Positions 16,422 to 24,167 are shown, counted from the first letter of the stretch. The stretch: 64,000 nucleotides of DNA from Psychroserpens algicola (GCF_014526325.1 NZ_JACNMJ010000009.1:124001-188000); one strand, 5' to 3'. Notes: generated from the sequence alone by a model not told the origin. Program-made: numbers and translations.

Positions 16422-16706
16422 ATGAAACATTACGTTTATATGATTACAAATAAAATAGATGGTGTTTTATATATAGGAGAAACAAAAAAGTTAAAGAAGA
16501 GAATATATCAACATAAAACTAAAGCACATCCTACTGCTTTTTCAGCACGATATAATTTAGATAAGTTAATTTTTTTTGAAGAGCATGAAACAATAGCTGA
16601 AGCTAAATTAAGGGAAAAGCAAATAAAGAAATGGAACAGAAGTTGGAAAATTGAATTGATAAAAAAAACAAATCCAGATTGGAAGGATTTGTACGAAGAT
16701 TTATAA
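16422..16706 (+). CDS. Small single-domain GIY-YIG nuclease
   Basis: The 94-residue protein is almost exactly one GIY-YIG domain. It has YVY at residues 4-6, YIG at 17-19, the catalytic Arg27 in KKRIYQHK and the metal-binding Glu65 in KLREKQIKKW. The ending NPDWKDLYEDL is typical of the short Bacteroidota members often mislabelled as excinuclease subunits. All catalytic positions appear intact. There is no link to phenylacetate metabolism. It interrupts the paa gene order and is flanked on both sides by inverted hairpins, suggesting it cuts at, or spreads with, those hairpins. Confidence 0.92.
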   Translation: MKHYVYMITNKIDGVLYIGETKKLKKRIYQHKTKAHPTAFSARYNLDKLIFFEEHETIAEAKLREKQIKKWNRSWKIELIKKTNPDWKDLYEDL

Positions 16707-16725
16707 AACTAAGTATAACATATTA

Positions 16726-16762
16726 AAAGAGATTCCCGCTTTCACGGGAACACGCAAGCGTG
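16726..16762 (-). repeat. Family B hairpin, right end of the GIY-YIG cassette
   Basis: AAAAGAGA is followed by TTCCCG (16733-16738), a loop, and CGGGAA (16745-16750). It is the inverted partner of the hairpin at 16381. It runs into a further small inverted repeat, CACGC-aa-GCGTG, that abuts the ATG of the next gene at 16763. Confidence 0.78.
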
Positions 16763-17515
16763 ATGACACAACCATACGTAACATTAGATATTAAAAACGA
16801 AGTAGGATACATCGAGTTTTTTCATCCTGCACACAACTCTTTGCCAGGAGATGTATTGGCGAAATTAGCAAATACAATTACAGAAGCCGGACAAAACGAC
16901 GCTATTAAAGTTATCGTTCTTAAAAGTGGAGGCGACAGAACATTTTGTGCAGGCGCAAGCTTTAAAGAACTCATCAGTATTAATGATGCAGCAACAGGAA
17001 AAGTCTTCTTTTCTGGATTTGCGAACGTCATCAATGCCATGCGTAAATGTCCGAAATTTATCATCGGGCGCATCCAGGGAAAAACTGTTGGAGGAGGAGT
17101 TGGATTAGCCGCATCAACCGATTACTGTATGGCGACAACATTTGCAGCCATCAAACTGAGTGAGTTAAATATTGGAATCGGACCATTTGTGGTCGGACCA
17201 GCAATTGAGCGCAAAATGGGATTAAGCGCCATGTCACAAATCGCTATCGATGCGAATTCGTTTTATCCAGCAGAATGGGCGAAACAAAAAGGACTCTATA
17301 CGCATGTTTATGAAAGCACTGAAGCCTTAGATGAGGCTGTAAAAACAACCGCTGAGCATTTGTGTACCTACAATACCGAAGCAATGCTGGAAATGAAAAA
17401 AGTCTTCTGGAAAGGCACTGATGATTGGGACGAACTGTTAGCCGAACGCGCGCAAACCAGCGGACGATTAGTATTGTCAGACTTTACTAAAGAGAAATTG
17501 AAAGGATTTAAATAA
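16763..17515 (+). CDS. Enoyl-CoA hydratase/isomerase family protein, probable PaaF-type 2,3-dehydroadipyl-CoA hydratase
   Basis: This 250-residue crotonase-fold protein has the first oxyanion loop FCAGASFKEL and the second QGKTVGGGVGLAAS. The pathway needs a second crotonase besides PaaG, to hydrate 2,3-dehydroadipyl-CoA, and this is the only candidate in the locus. It is divergent from E. coli PaaF, so the exact substrate is inferred. ATG at 16763 is preferred over the GTG three bases earlier. The start codon directly follows the right-end hairpin of the GIY-YIG cassette, so insertion may have replaced the native leader. Confidence 0.85.
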   Translation: MTQPYVTLDIKNEVGYIEFFHPAHNSLPGDVLAKLANTITEAGQNDAIKVIVLKSGGDRTFCAGASFKELISINDAATGKVFFSGFANVINAMRKCPKFIIGRIQGKTVGGGVGLAASTDYCMATTFAAIKLSELNIGIGPFVVGPAIERKMGLSAMSQIAIDANSFYPAEWAKQKGLYTHVYESTEALDEAVKTTAEHLCTYNTEAMLEMKKVFWKGTDDWDELLAERAQTSGRLVLSDFTKEKLKGFK

Positions 17516-17516
17516 G

Positions 17517-17772
17517 AGATAGAAATTAGACCGTTACGCTGTTAGAGATAAGAATTAAGATGGCAGGAGGTCACCGTTGAAATGCAGAATATAAAAATCA
17601 AATCGTTAAGAATTTCTGAAACCTTGGAAGAAATTTAGGTTTTATTTTTGGTTTTCAAACTCGGTAAGAGATTGAAAAATTCCTCATTTCAACTTGAACT
17701 TTTGGTTTTGTATTCTAAAATCATGTCTACAAGACATAATTCTAGAATAGTGTTTCAAGACAAAATGAACAT
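17517..17772 (+). repeat. Family C multi-stem structured repeat, copy 3 (before paaY), with a nested insertion
   Basis: The outer arms are GTTGAAATG (17576) and CATTTCAAC (17685-17693). Hairpin 1 is AATTTCT/AGAAATT (17611-17617, 17629-17635). Hairpin 2 is TTTTCAA/TTGAAAA (17652-17658, 17672-17678). The tail hairpin is enlarged by about 40 bases at 17711-17750. That insert is itself palindromic (ATTCTA/TAGAAT and ATGTCT/AGACAT). The upstream part from about 17517 matches copy 2. The element ends 12 bases before the paaY start. Confidence 0.73.
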
Positions 17773-17783
17773 AAATAAATAGT

Positions 17784-18380
17784 ATGATATACGAATTTAA
17801 AGGCTACACACCAGTTGTTCACGAAAGCAGTTTCGTGCATCCACTAGCTGCAGTAACAGGAAATGTCATTATTGGCAAAAACTGTTATATCGGTCCAGGC
17901 ACTGCCATTCGTGGCGATTGGGGACAAATCATTTTGGAAGATGGTGTCAACGTTCAGGAAAACTGTACCGTTCACATGTTTCCAGGAAAGTCGATAACGC
18001 TTAAAGCTAGTGCTCACGTCGGTCATGGTGCCATTATTCATGGTGCTAATTTGGGGAGAAATTGCCTCATCGGTATGAACACCGTCATTATGGATGATGC
18101 CGAAATTGGAGACGAATCTATCGTAGGTGCTATGGCATTTATAAAGGCCGAAACGATAATCCCAAAGCGTAGTTTAGTGGTTGGGAATCCAGCAAAAGTC
18201 ATCAAGCAAGTAAGCGACGAGATGATTGCCTGGAAAACAAAAGGAACGCAATTATATCAGCAATTACCCAAAGATTGCCACGACACTTTAAAAGCCGTCG
18301 AGCCGTTGAGAGAAGTGCCAGAAAACATGACAATGCAGGAAGAGGCTTATAAAACTTTAAGAGATACATTTAAGACGTAG
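17784..18380 (+). CDS. paaY: PaaY, left-handed beta-helix (gamma-carbonic-anhydrase-like) thioesterase
   Basis: The 198-residue hexapeptide-repeat protein has FVHPLAAVTGNVIIGKNCYIG, in part at residues 17-34, and later HVGHGAIIHGANLG, the metal-binding His motif of the gamma-carbonic anhydrase fold. In characterised paa clusters PaaY hydrolyses the dead-end 2-hydroxycyclohepta-1,4,6-triene-1-formyl-CoA. Length and cluster position agree. The 5' leader consists of a family C repeat. Confidence 0.92.
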   Translation: MIYEFKGYTPVVHESSFVHPLAAVTGNVIIGKNCYIGPGTAIRGDWGQIILEDGVNVQENCTVHMFPGKSITLKASAHVGHGAIIHGANLGRNCLIGMNTVIMDDAEIGDESIVGAMAFIKAETIIPKRSLVVGNPAKVIKQVSDEMIAWKTKGTQLYQQLPKDCHDTLKAVEPLREVPENMTMQEEAYKTLRDTFKT

Positions 18381-18382
18381 TT

Positions 18383-18466
18383 GGGCGTTACCGCAAGGGT
18401 CGCGCTTTACACTATATCTTTTTTAAGAAAAATAAAAAAGGATGCCGTTTCAATCGCTAACGCAAA
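18383..18466 (+). repeat. Family D structured repeat, copy 3
   Basis: GGGCGTTACCgCAAGGGTCG-GCTTT, then ATATCTTTTTTA / TAAAAAAGGATGCC, then CAATCGCTAACGCA. The ends are close to copies 1 and 2, while the central hairpin is shortened. It separates paaY from the E2 gene. Confidence 0.72.
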
Positions 18467-18490
18467 TGGAACCATCTTTCAAGATAGAAC

Positions 18491-18510
18491 AAACTAACAA
18501 ACGCTAGTTA
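18491..18510 (+). promoter_or_regulatory. Second probable TetR operator, upstream of the E2 gene
   Basis: AAACTAACAA followed by ACGCTAGTTA matches the perfect 20-bp palindrome at 5209-5228 in 16 of 20 positions, including all ten of the left half. It lies seven bases before the E2 start codon. This suggests the same regulator controls the dehydrogenase genes. Confidence 0.6.
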
Positions 18511-18516
18511 ATACAA

Positions 18517-19830
18517 ATGTCGAAATTCGAACTTAAAATGCCCAAAATGGGCGAAAGCATAACAGAAGGAACCATTATTAATTGGTTGATACATGAAGGC
18601 GATACTTTTGATGAAGGCGATATCATCCTTGAAGTCGCTACCGATAAAGTAGATAATGAAGTGCCAGCACCAGCTTCAGGGACACTCACTAAAACAATGT
18701 TTCAGGCAAAAGATGTCGTTCCTGTTGGTGAAGTGATTGCGATTCTGGAAGTTTCAGAAGAGGATACGAAATTAAAGTCGGAACCAAATTTGACATCGGA
18801 AACTCAAAAGACATCTAAAACGGTCAGTTCGAAAGCAGCTGAAAACGAGCCTAGTGAAAAGAGAAAAAAACCTTCAGTTTCAAAGTCATTTTCGGTTTCA
18901 AATTCTAATACCTTCTTTTCACCATTAATTATTAAAATCGCAAAAGAACATCACATCAGCTTTGAAGAGCTAGCACGAATTCCAGCTACAGGACATGAAG
19001 GTCGCTTGCGTAAAAGTGATGTGTTTCAATATATAGAAGACGGACGACCTTATAAATTCGCACAGCCAGTAACACAAGATCCAACAGCCTATCGCATTCC
19101 GCAGTTGTCGTTCGATAAAGGTAAAGGGAAAGTGATTGAAATGGATCGCATGCGTCAAATGATAGCCGATCATATGGTGTATTCTAAGCATACTTCGCCT
19201 CACGTTACGGCGTATGTAGAAGCCGATTTGACTAATATGGTCAACTGGAGAAGTGCCAACAAAAAGGCTTTTCAGGAAAAATATGGTGAGCGATTAACCT
19301 TTACACCATTGTTTGTAGAAGCTGTCGCTAAAGCGGTTAAGGATTTTCCAAATATTAATGCCTCAGTCGATGGTCATACTATCATCGTAAAAGAAGACAT
19401 AAACATCGGCATGGCAACCGCATTGCCAAGTGGGAATTTAATAGTGCCTGTGGTTAAAAATGCAGATACTAAAGATTTAAAAACCTTAGCTGAAAATGTC
19501 AATGAACTCGCCGGAAAAGCGAGAGACAATAAATTGGCTGGTGATGACATCAAAGGAAGCACATTTACCATTTCAAACGTAGGTACGTTTGGTAGTGTTA
19601 TGGGAACGCCAATTATCAATCAGCCAGAAGTGGCGATTTTAGCGCTTGGGATTATTAAAAAGCGACCTGAAGTTATCACAACCGATAAAGGTGACGAAAT
19701 CGCCATACGCAGTATGATGTATCTATCCTTGTCTTTTGACCATCGTGTGGTCGACGGATTTTTAGGCGGAAGCTTCGTACGTCGTGTTGCCGATTATTTC
19801 GAACAATTTGATGTAAATAGAACAATTTAA
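18517..19830 (+). CDS. Dihydrolipoamide acyltransferase (E2) of a 2-oxo acid dehydrogenase complex
   Basis: The 437 residues comprise an N-terminal lipoyl domain with the lipoylated Lys44 (ATDKVDNE), a Ser/Lys-rich linker (about 95-130), a peripheral-subunit-binding domain (about 135-175: SPLIIKIAKEHHIS and GRLRKSDV), and the catalytic acyltransferase domain ending in SFDHRVVDG. It transfers an acyl group from E1 to CoA. An operator-like site precedes it, and the fused E1 follows after 68 bases. The substrate could be branched-chain 2-oxo acids, as usual for this E2 type, or phenylpyruvate given the paa context. Confidence 0.92.
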   Translation: MSKFELKMPKMGESITEGTIINWLIHEGDTFDEGDIILEVATDKVDNEVPAPASGTLTKTMFQAKDVVPVGEVIAILEVSEEDTKLKSEPNLTSETQKTSKTVSSKAAENEPSEKRKKPSVSKSFSVSNSNTFFSPLIIKIAKEHHISFEELARIPATGHEGRLRKSDVFQYIEDGRPYKFAQPVTQDPTAYRIPQLSFDKGKGKVIEMDRMRQMIADHMVYSKHTSPHVTAYVEADLTNMVNWRSANKKAFQEKYGERLTFTPLFVEAVAKAVKDFPNINASVDGHTIIVKEDINIGMATALPSGNLIVPVVKNADTKDLKTLAENVNELAGKARDNKLAGDDIKGSTFTISNVGTFGSVMGTPIINQPEVAILALGIIKKRPEVITTDKGDEIAIRSMMYLSLSFDHRVVDGFLGGSFVRRVADYFEQFDVNRTI

Positions 19831-19838
19831 AATGAAAT

Positions 19839-19868
19839 TACTATCCTGAACATTGTTCAGGATTTCAT
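19839..19868 (+). repeat. Family A hairpin repeat, copy 9
   Basis: The stem is ATCCTGAA with TTCAGGAT, followed by TTCATAA, between the E2 and E1 genes. It is the last family A copy I can see in the window. Confidence 0.8.
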
Positions 19869-19871
19869 AAA

Positions 19872-19892
19872 TATACCTGCCTAGCAGGAAAG
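19872..19892 (+). repeat. Family B hairpin, degenerate copy
   Basis: CCTGC-cta-GCAGG followed by AAAGAT, directly before the E1 start at 19899. It resembles the family B hairpins but has a shortened loop and foot. Confidence 0.55.
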
Positions 19893-19898
19893 ATAACT

Positions 19899-21971
19899 AT
19901 GAACAAAAACATACTTAAAAAAGGATTTTCAAAACTTTGCACAGCTAAGGCTATGGCCGAATTATATGAAGCTAATTTTAAACAGGTTTCAAAATATGTG
20001 CATGCGACTTCGCGAGGTCATGAGGCAATTCAGGTTGCTTTAGGTTTACAGCTAAAGCCTCAGGATTACGCATTTCCATATTACAGAGATGACGCCATGT
20101 TATTGGCATTTGGATTAGAGCCTTATGATCTCATGTTGCAGCTTTTAGCTAAAAAAGACGATCCGTTTTCTGGAGGACGAACTTATTATTCGCATCCGAG
20201 TTTAAAGGACGACGATAAACCAAAAATTCCACATCAATCCTCTGCAACAGGCATGCAAACTATTCCTGCAACTGGTGTGGCTATGGGTATGCAATACTTA
20301 GAACAACAGAATTTAAAAAATCCCAATGTCATTCAGAGCAATAGCAAGGATGCTCAAAAGCCAATTACTGTTTGTAGTTTAGGTGATGCTTCTGTAACCG
20401 AAGGAGAAATTGCTGAAGCCTTTCAGATGGCTGCCTTAAAGCAAATGCCTATTCTCTATTTAGTGCAAGATAATGGTTGGGATATTTCGGCAAATGAAGC
20501 CGAAACCAGAGCACAAAATGCGGCAGAATACGCTGCTGGTTTTCATGGTTTAGAAGCCATTTCTATTGATGGTGCTAATTTTACCGAAAGTTATGAAGCC
20601 CTTGAAACCGTTATCAATACTATTCGTGAGGAAAGACGACCATTTCTGGTTCATGCGAAAGTACCTTTATTAAATCATCATACCTCTGGTGTTCGCATGG
20701 AATGGTATCGAGATGATTTAGAGGAGGCACGTTCACGTGATCCTTATCCAGTTTTGAAGCAGCAATTACTTGATGCAGGTTGTACGGAAACTGAAATTGA
20801 AACGATAGAAAATTCTGCGAAAGCGAAAGTAGAAGCAGACTTCAAAAAAGCCTTAAAAGCTGAAGATCCAAAACCAGAAGATTTATTTACCAACGATTTT
20901 GTACCAACGCCAATTACAGAAGAACTAGGTGAGCGTACACCAGAAGGTGCAGATAAAGTCGTGATGGTTGATTGTGCTTTGTTTGCCGTTGAAGAGTTGA
21001 TGAAAAAGCACAAAGAATGCTTACTCTACGGACAAGATGTTGGTGGTCGTTTGGGAGGTGTCTTTAGAGAAGCGGCTACCTTAGCTCAAAAATTTGGAGA
21101 TGAACGCGTGTTTAATACACCTATTCAAGAAGCCTTTATTGTAGGTTCTACTGTAGGTATGAGTGCTGTTGGATTAAAACCAATCGTTGAGGTTCAGTTT
21201 GCCGATTATATCTGGCCTGGATTAAATCAATTGTTTACTGAAGTCAGTCGCAGTTGTTATTTATCCAACGGAAAATGGCCTGTAAGTATGATTTTACGTG
21301 TGCCAATTGGAGCCTATGGAAGTGGTGGCCCTTACCATTCGTCATCGGTAGAAAGTGTGATTACCAATATTCGAGGGATTAAAATTGCCTATCCGAGTAA
21401 TGGCGCAGATTTAAAAGGCTTGATGAAAGCGGCATATTATGATCCTAATCCGGTAGTGATATTAGAGCACAAAGGCTTGTATTGGTCTAAAGTGAAAGGC
21501 ACTCAAGGCGCAACTTCAGTAGAGCCTAGCGAAGATTATGTGTTACCGTTTGGTAAAGCGTGGGTGTTGCAGGAAATCTGGAAGCAGGAGCAATTAGAAA
21601 CGCTAACGATTGTAACCTACGGAATGGGTGTGCATTGGGCGTATAATGCATCAGGAGAACTCGATATGCGAGATCAGATTGAGATTATTGACTTACGGAC
21701 TTTATTTCCGTTAGATGAAGACACGATTATGAAGTCTGTAAAGAAAACAGGCAAATGTTTAGTAGTTACTGAAGAACCTTCAAATAACAGTTTTGCTAGA
21801 GCCTTAGCTGGGAAAATACAGGAAGAGTGCTTCAAGTATTTAGATGCACCTGTGATGACTATTGGTAGTGAAAATATGCCTGCTATTCCTTTAAATTCCA
21901 CTTTAGAAGAAACTATGATTCCTTCAACAGAAAAAGTAAAAGCTAAGATTGAACGATTATTAAACTATTAA
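19899..21971 (+). CDS. Fused alpha/beta E1 of a 2-oxo acid dehydrogenase complex
   Basis: This 690-residue thiamine-diphosphate enzyme decarboxylates a 2-oxo acid and acylates E2. Residues about 1-330 are the alpha half, with TPP/Mg motif GDASVTEGE ending at QDNGW. Residues about 345-690 are the beta half, with YGQDVG, PIQEAFIVG and VEVQFADYIWPG. Separate alpha and beta subunits are usual, but this fused arrangement occurs in Bacteroidota. The first motif has GDA instead of the common GDG, and the metal-binding Asp and Asn are kept. No E3 gene is nearby. With E2 it may supply phenylacetyl-CoA from phenylpyruvate, or it may be the branched-chain enzyme. Confidence 0.9.
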   Translation: MNKNILKKGFSKLCTAKAMAELYEANFKQVSKYVHATSRGHEAIQVALGLQLKPQDYAFPYYRDDAMLLAFGLEPYDLMLQLLAKKDDPFSGGRTYYSHPSLKDDDKPKIPHQSSATGMQTIPATGVAMGMQYLEQQNLKNPNVIQSNSKDAQKPITVCSLGDASVTEGEIAEAFQMAALKQMPILYLVQDNGWDISANEAETRAQNAAEYAAGFHGLEAISIDGANFTESYEALETVINTIREERRPFLVHAKVPLLNHHTSGVRMEWYRDDLEEARSRDPYPVLKQQLLDAGCTETEIETIENSAKAKVEADFKKALKAEDPKPEDLFTNDFVPTPITEELGERTPEGADKVVMVDCALFAVEELMKKHKECLLYGQDVGGRLGGVFREAATLAQKFGDERVFNTPIQEAFIVGSTVGMSAVGLKPIVEVQFADYIWPGLNQLFTEVSRSCYLSNGKWPVSMILRVPIGAYGSGGPYHSSSVESVITNIRGIKIAYPSNGADLKGLMKAAYYDPNPVVILEHKGLYWSKVKGTQGATSVEPSEDYVLPFGKAWVLQEIWKQEQLETLTIVTYGMGVHWAYNASGELDMRDQIEIIDLRTLFPLDEDTIMKSVKKTGKCLVVTEEPSNNSFARALAGKIQEECFKYLDAPVMTIGSENMPAIPLNSTLEETMIPSTEKVKAKIERLLNY

Positions 21972-22037
21972 AGCAATTTAATTTAAATTAATTCTTTGAA
22001 TTTTGTATATTGAACCTTTAATACATTAACTAATATC

Positions 22038-22409
22038 ATGAAAAAACAACTTCTTATTTTGAGCTTCGCATGTTTTTTATTTGCTGGTAATCAATTATCA
22101 TTTGCTCAATCACAAATGGAAACACAGAAACATGCAATTAAAAATGCGGATGATTCTGTTAAAAAGAATGCACAAAAAGTGATTAACTTATTAGAGAGAG
22201 AGGCGAAGTTAGATGCAGCTCAAAAAAATAAGATTTATGACATTTTCGTGGGAGTCGATAAAAAGATGCAAGGTATTGATGCTATTAAAGATACTTCTGA
22301 GCGTAAAGCTAAAAAGGAAAAAATGCAAGCTTATATTGATCAAAAATTACAACAGGTACTTACAAAAGAGCAATATGCATTGTATACTAAGAAAATGGCA
22401 GCTAAATAG
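22038..22409 (+). CDS. Small secreted Spy/LTXXQ-like protein
   Basis: The 123-residue protein has a clear signal peptide (residues 1 to about 24, ending SFAQS). A charged helical mature region follows, with LDAAQKNKIYDIF and LTKEQYALYTKKM. The repeated leucine-x-x-x-Gln helix pairs resemble periplasmic chaperone-like LTXXQ proteins such as Spy/CpxP. Two similar small genes lie at 35961 and 36402. Function is not established. A bidirectional terminator follows. Confidence 0.75.
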   Translation: MKKQLLILSFACFLFAGNQLSFAQSQMETQKHAIKNADDSVKKNAQKVINLLEREAKLDAAQKNKIYDIFVGVDKKMQGIDAIKDTSERKAKKEKMQAYIDQKLQQVLTKEQYALYTKKMAAK

Positions 22410-22429
22410 AGATGCTTAATATCATACAA

Positions 22430-22462
22430 AAAAAAGCGACCAAATTTTGGTCGCTTTTTTTT
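22430..22462 (+). terminator. Bidirectional terminator between convergent genes
   Basis: AGCGACCAAA (22435-22444) pairs with TTTGGTCGCT (22446-22455), flanked by an A-run and a T-run. It serves the Spy-like gene and the SulP gene, which converge here. Confidence 0.85.
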
Positions 22463-24137
22463 ATATGTTGTACTCAGAAAGTGGTTTCGTAAACTTTTCC
22501 GGATCAGCCGCTAAGTGATACCTTGGATCATCAATATCTTCTATGATGACTTCTTTAAACTTCGGACTGGCTTTATACATCAGTTCTTTACAGTCTTTGC
22601 TTAAGTGCTTTAATTTGATGGTTTTACCTTCAGCTTCATATTTGTTTACCAAATTAAAGATCGCCTCCAAAGCAGAATGGTCACTAACACGAGATTCTAC
22701 AAAATCTATTTCAACATGTTCTGGATCATTTTTGACATCAAATTTGGAGTTAAAATTTTGTATCGAACCAAAAAATAAAGGGCCCCAAATTTCGTAGGTT
22801 TTAGTACCATTGGCTTGAATGCGTTTGCGGGCTCTAATCATAGTTGCATTTTTCCATGCAAATACAAGTGCAGAAATGATAACACCTGCAATAACAGCCA
22901 CTGCTAAATCTTTCCATACAGTAATTGCCGATACTGCGATTAATACTAAGGCATCTGATAGAGGTATTTTTCTTATAATTCTGAAACTACTCCATGCAAA
23001 CGTACCGATAACAACCATGAACATCACGCCAACTAGAGCCGCTATAGGAATTTGTTCAATTAAAGGAGCTCCAAATAATACAAAACATAGCAACGCTACA
23101 GCAGCAACTGCTCCTGATAATCGTCCGCGACCACCAGAATCTACATTAATGATTGATTGTCCGATCATCGCACATCCGCCCATTCCGCCAAAAAGGCCAT
23201 TCAGCATATTGGCGCTACCTTGAGCAATACATTCTCGGTTTCCATTACCTCTGGTTTCGGTAATTTCATCTACAAGATTAAGTGTCATTAGAGATTCAAT
23301 TAAACCAACAGCTGCAAGAATAAACGCCGTAGAAATAATGAGGTCCCAATGACCAGCTAATGTTCCAAAAAGACCAAATATTTGATCCTGGAATGTGGGA
23401 AGTCCACCTTCTAGTCCTTTACCACCACCATCTTGAATAAATGAACCAACAGTACTCATTTCAATACCTCCAAAAATAGTAATACAAGCGACTACTATAA
23501 TTGCAATTAGAGCTGCAGGTATCTTTTTAGTGAGTTTTGGGAGTCCAAACATAATACCCATAGTTAAGCCAATAAAGGCTAACATTTTCCATAAATCGGT
23601 GTTAGAGAATAAGTATGAAAACCATTCTGAAGTATTATTCCATATCGAAATATCTTTAGGTACTGCATTTGGAAATAGACCTAATTGAGATAGAAAAATC
23701 ACAATGGCAAGACCATTAACAAACCCCATCATAACAGGATGCGGAATAAGTCGAACAAATTTTCCCAGTTTAAAAATTCCTGCTAATATCTGAATTCCAC
23801 CAACGAAAAGTAAAGTGATAAACAACCATTGAAGTCCGAGATTTTCAATAGGTGTTTCTAAATTTAAGCCAACTTCATTTCCTTTTTGGATTAAATGAAC
23901 CATCACAACAGCCATGGCTCCAGTTGCTCCAGAAATCATTCCGGGACGTCCTCCGAAAAGGGCAGTAACAATTCCCATCATAAAGGCTCCATAAAGCCCA
24001 ACCAATGGATCGACACCTGCAACAAAAGCAAATGCCACTGCTTCTGGAACTAATGCTAGTGCAACAGTTAAACCAGAAAGAATATCATTTTTCGGATTTT
24101 GGGTAAAGTTTTTTCTAGTTGTTTGACCTAATATCAT
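22461..24137 (-). CDS. SulP family inorganic anion transporter
   Basis: This 558-residue inner-membrane protein has about 10-12 hydrophobic segments and the SulP N-terminal signature DILSGLTVALALVPEAVAFAF (seen over residues 18-38). GLYGAFMMGIVTALFGG and a conserved GGMGGCAMIGQS also occur. The C-terminal cytoplasmic part (about 440-540) is STAS-like, with EIWGPLFFGSIQNF. It probably transports sulfate, bicarbonate or a related anion by Na+ or H+ coupling. The substrate cannot be read from sequence. Confidence 0.92.
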   Translation of the reverse strand: MILGQTTRKNFTQNPKNDILSGLTVALALVPEAVAFAFVAGVDPLVGLYGAFMMGIVTALFGGRPGMISGATGAMAVVMVHLIQKGNEVGLNLETPIENLGLQWLFITLLFVGGIQILAGIFKLGKFVRLIPHPVMMGFVNGLAIVIFLSQLGLFPNAVPKDISIWNNTSEWFSYLFSNTDLWKMLAFIGLTMGIMFGLPKLTKKIPAALIAIIVVACITIFGGIEMSTVGSFIQDGGGKGLEGGLPTFQDQIFGLFGTLAGHWDLIISTAFILAAVGLIESLMTLNLVDEITETRGNGNRECIAQGSANMLNGLFGGMGGCAMIGQSIINVDSGGRGRLSGAVAAVALLCFVLFGAPLIEQIPIAALVGVMFMVVIGTFAWSSFRIIRKIPLSDALVLIAVSAITVWKDLAVAVIAGVIISALVFAWKNATMIRARKRIQANGTKTYEIWGPLFFGSIQNFNSKFDVKNDPEHVEIDFVESRVSDHSALEAIFNLVNKYEAEGKTIKLKHLSKDCKELMYKASPKFKEVIIEDIDDPRYHLAADPEKFTKPLSEYNI

Positions 24138-24159
24138 AATGATTGCCTTTAAAAGGCGG

Positions 24160-24167
24160 CAAATATA
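24160..24167 (-). promoter_or_regulatory. -7 box of the SulP gene
   Basis: The minus strand reads TATATTTG (TAnnTTTG) 22 bases before the start, giving a leader of about 15 bases. There is no clear TTG at -33. Confidence 0.45.

Larger units (their letters stand above)
16381..16750 (+). mobile_element. Putative mobile cassette: GIY-YIG nuclease gene between inverted hairpins
   Basis: A 370-base unit inserted between paaZ and the following crotonase gene contains only a GIY-YIG gene and an inverted pair of family B hairpins. Read from each outer end the sequence is GTTC-[stem]-GAAA-[stem]-GAATCTCTT, and both feet point inward to the gene. Stem bases differ between the ends (TTCTCAC/GTGAGAA against TTCCCG/CGGGAA), but pairing is kept. 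The geometry resembles insertion elements and REP-transposase units. Mobility itself is inferred. Confidence 0.6.
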
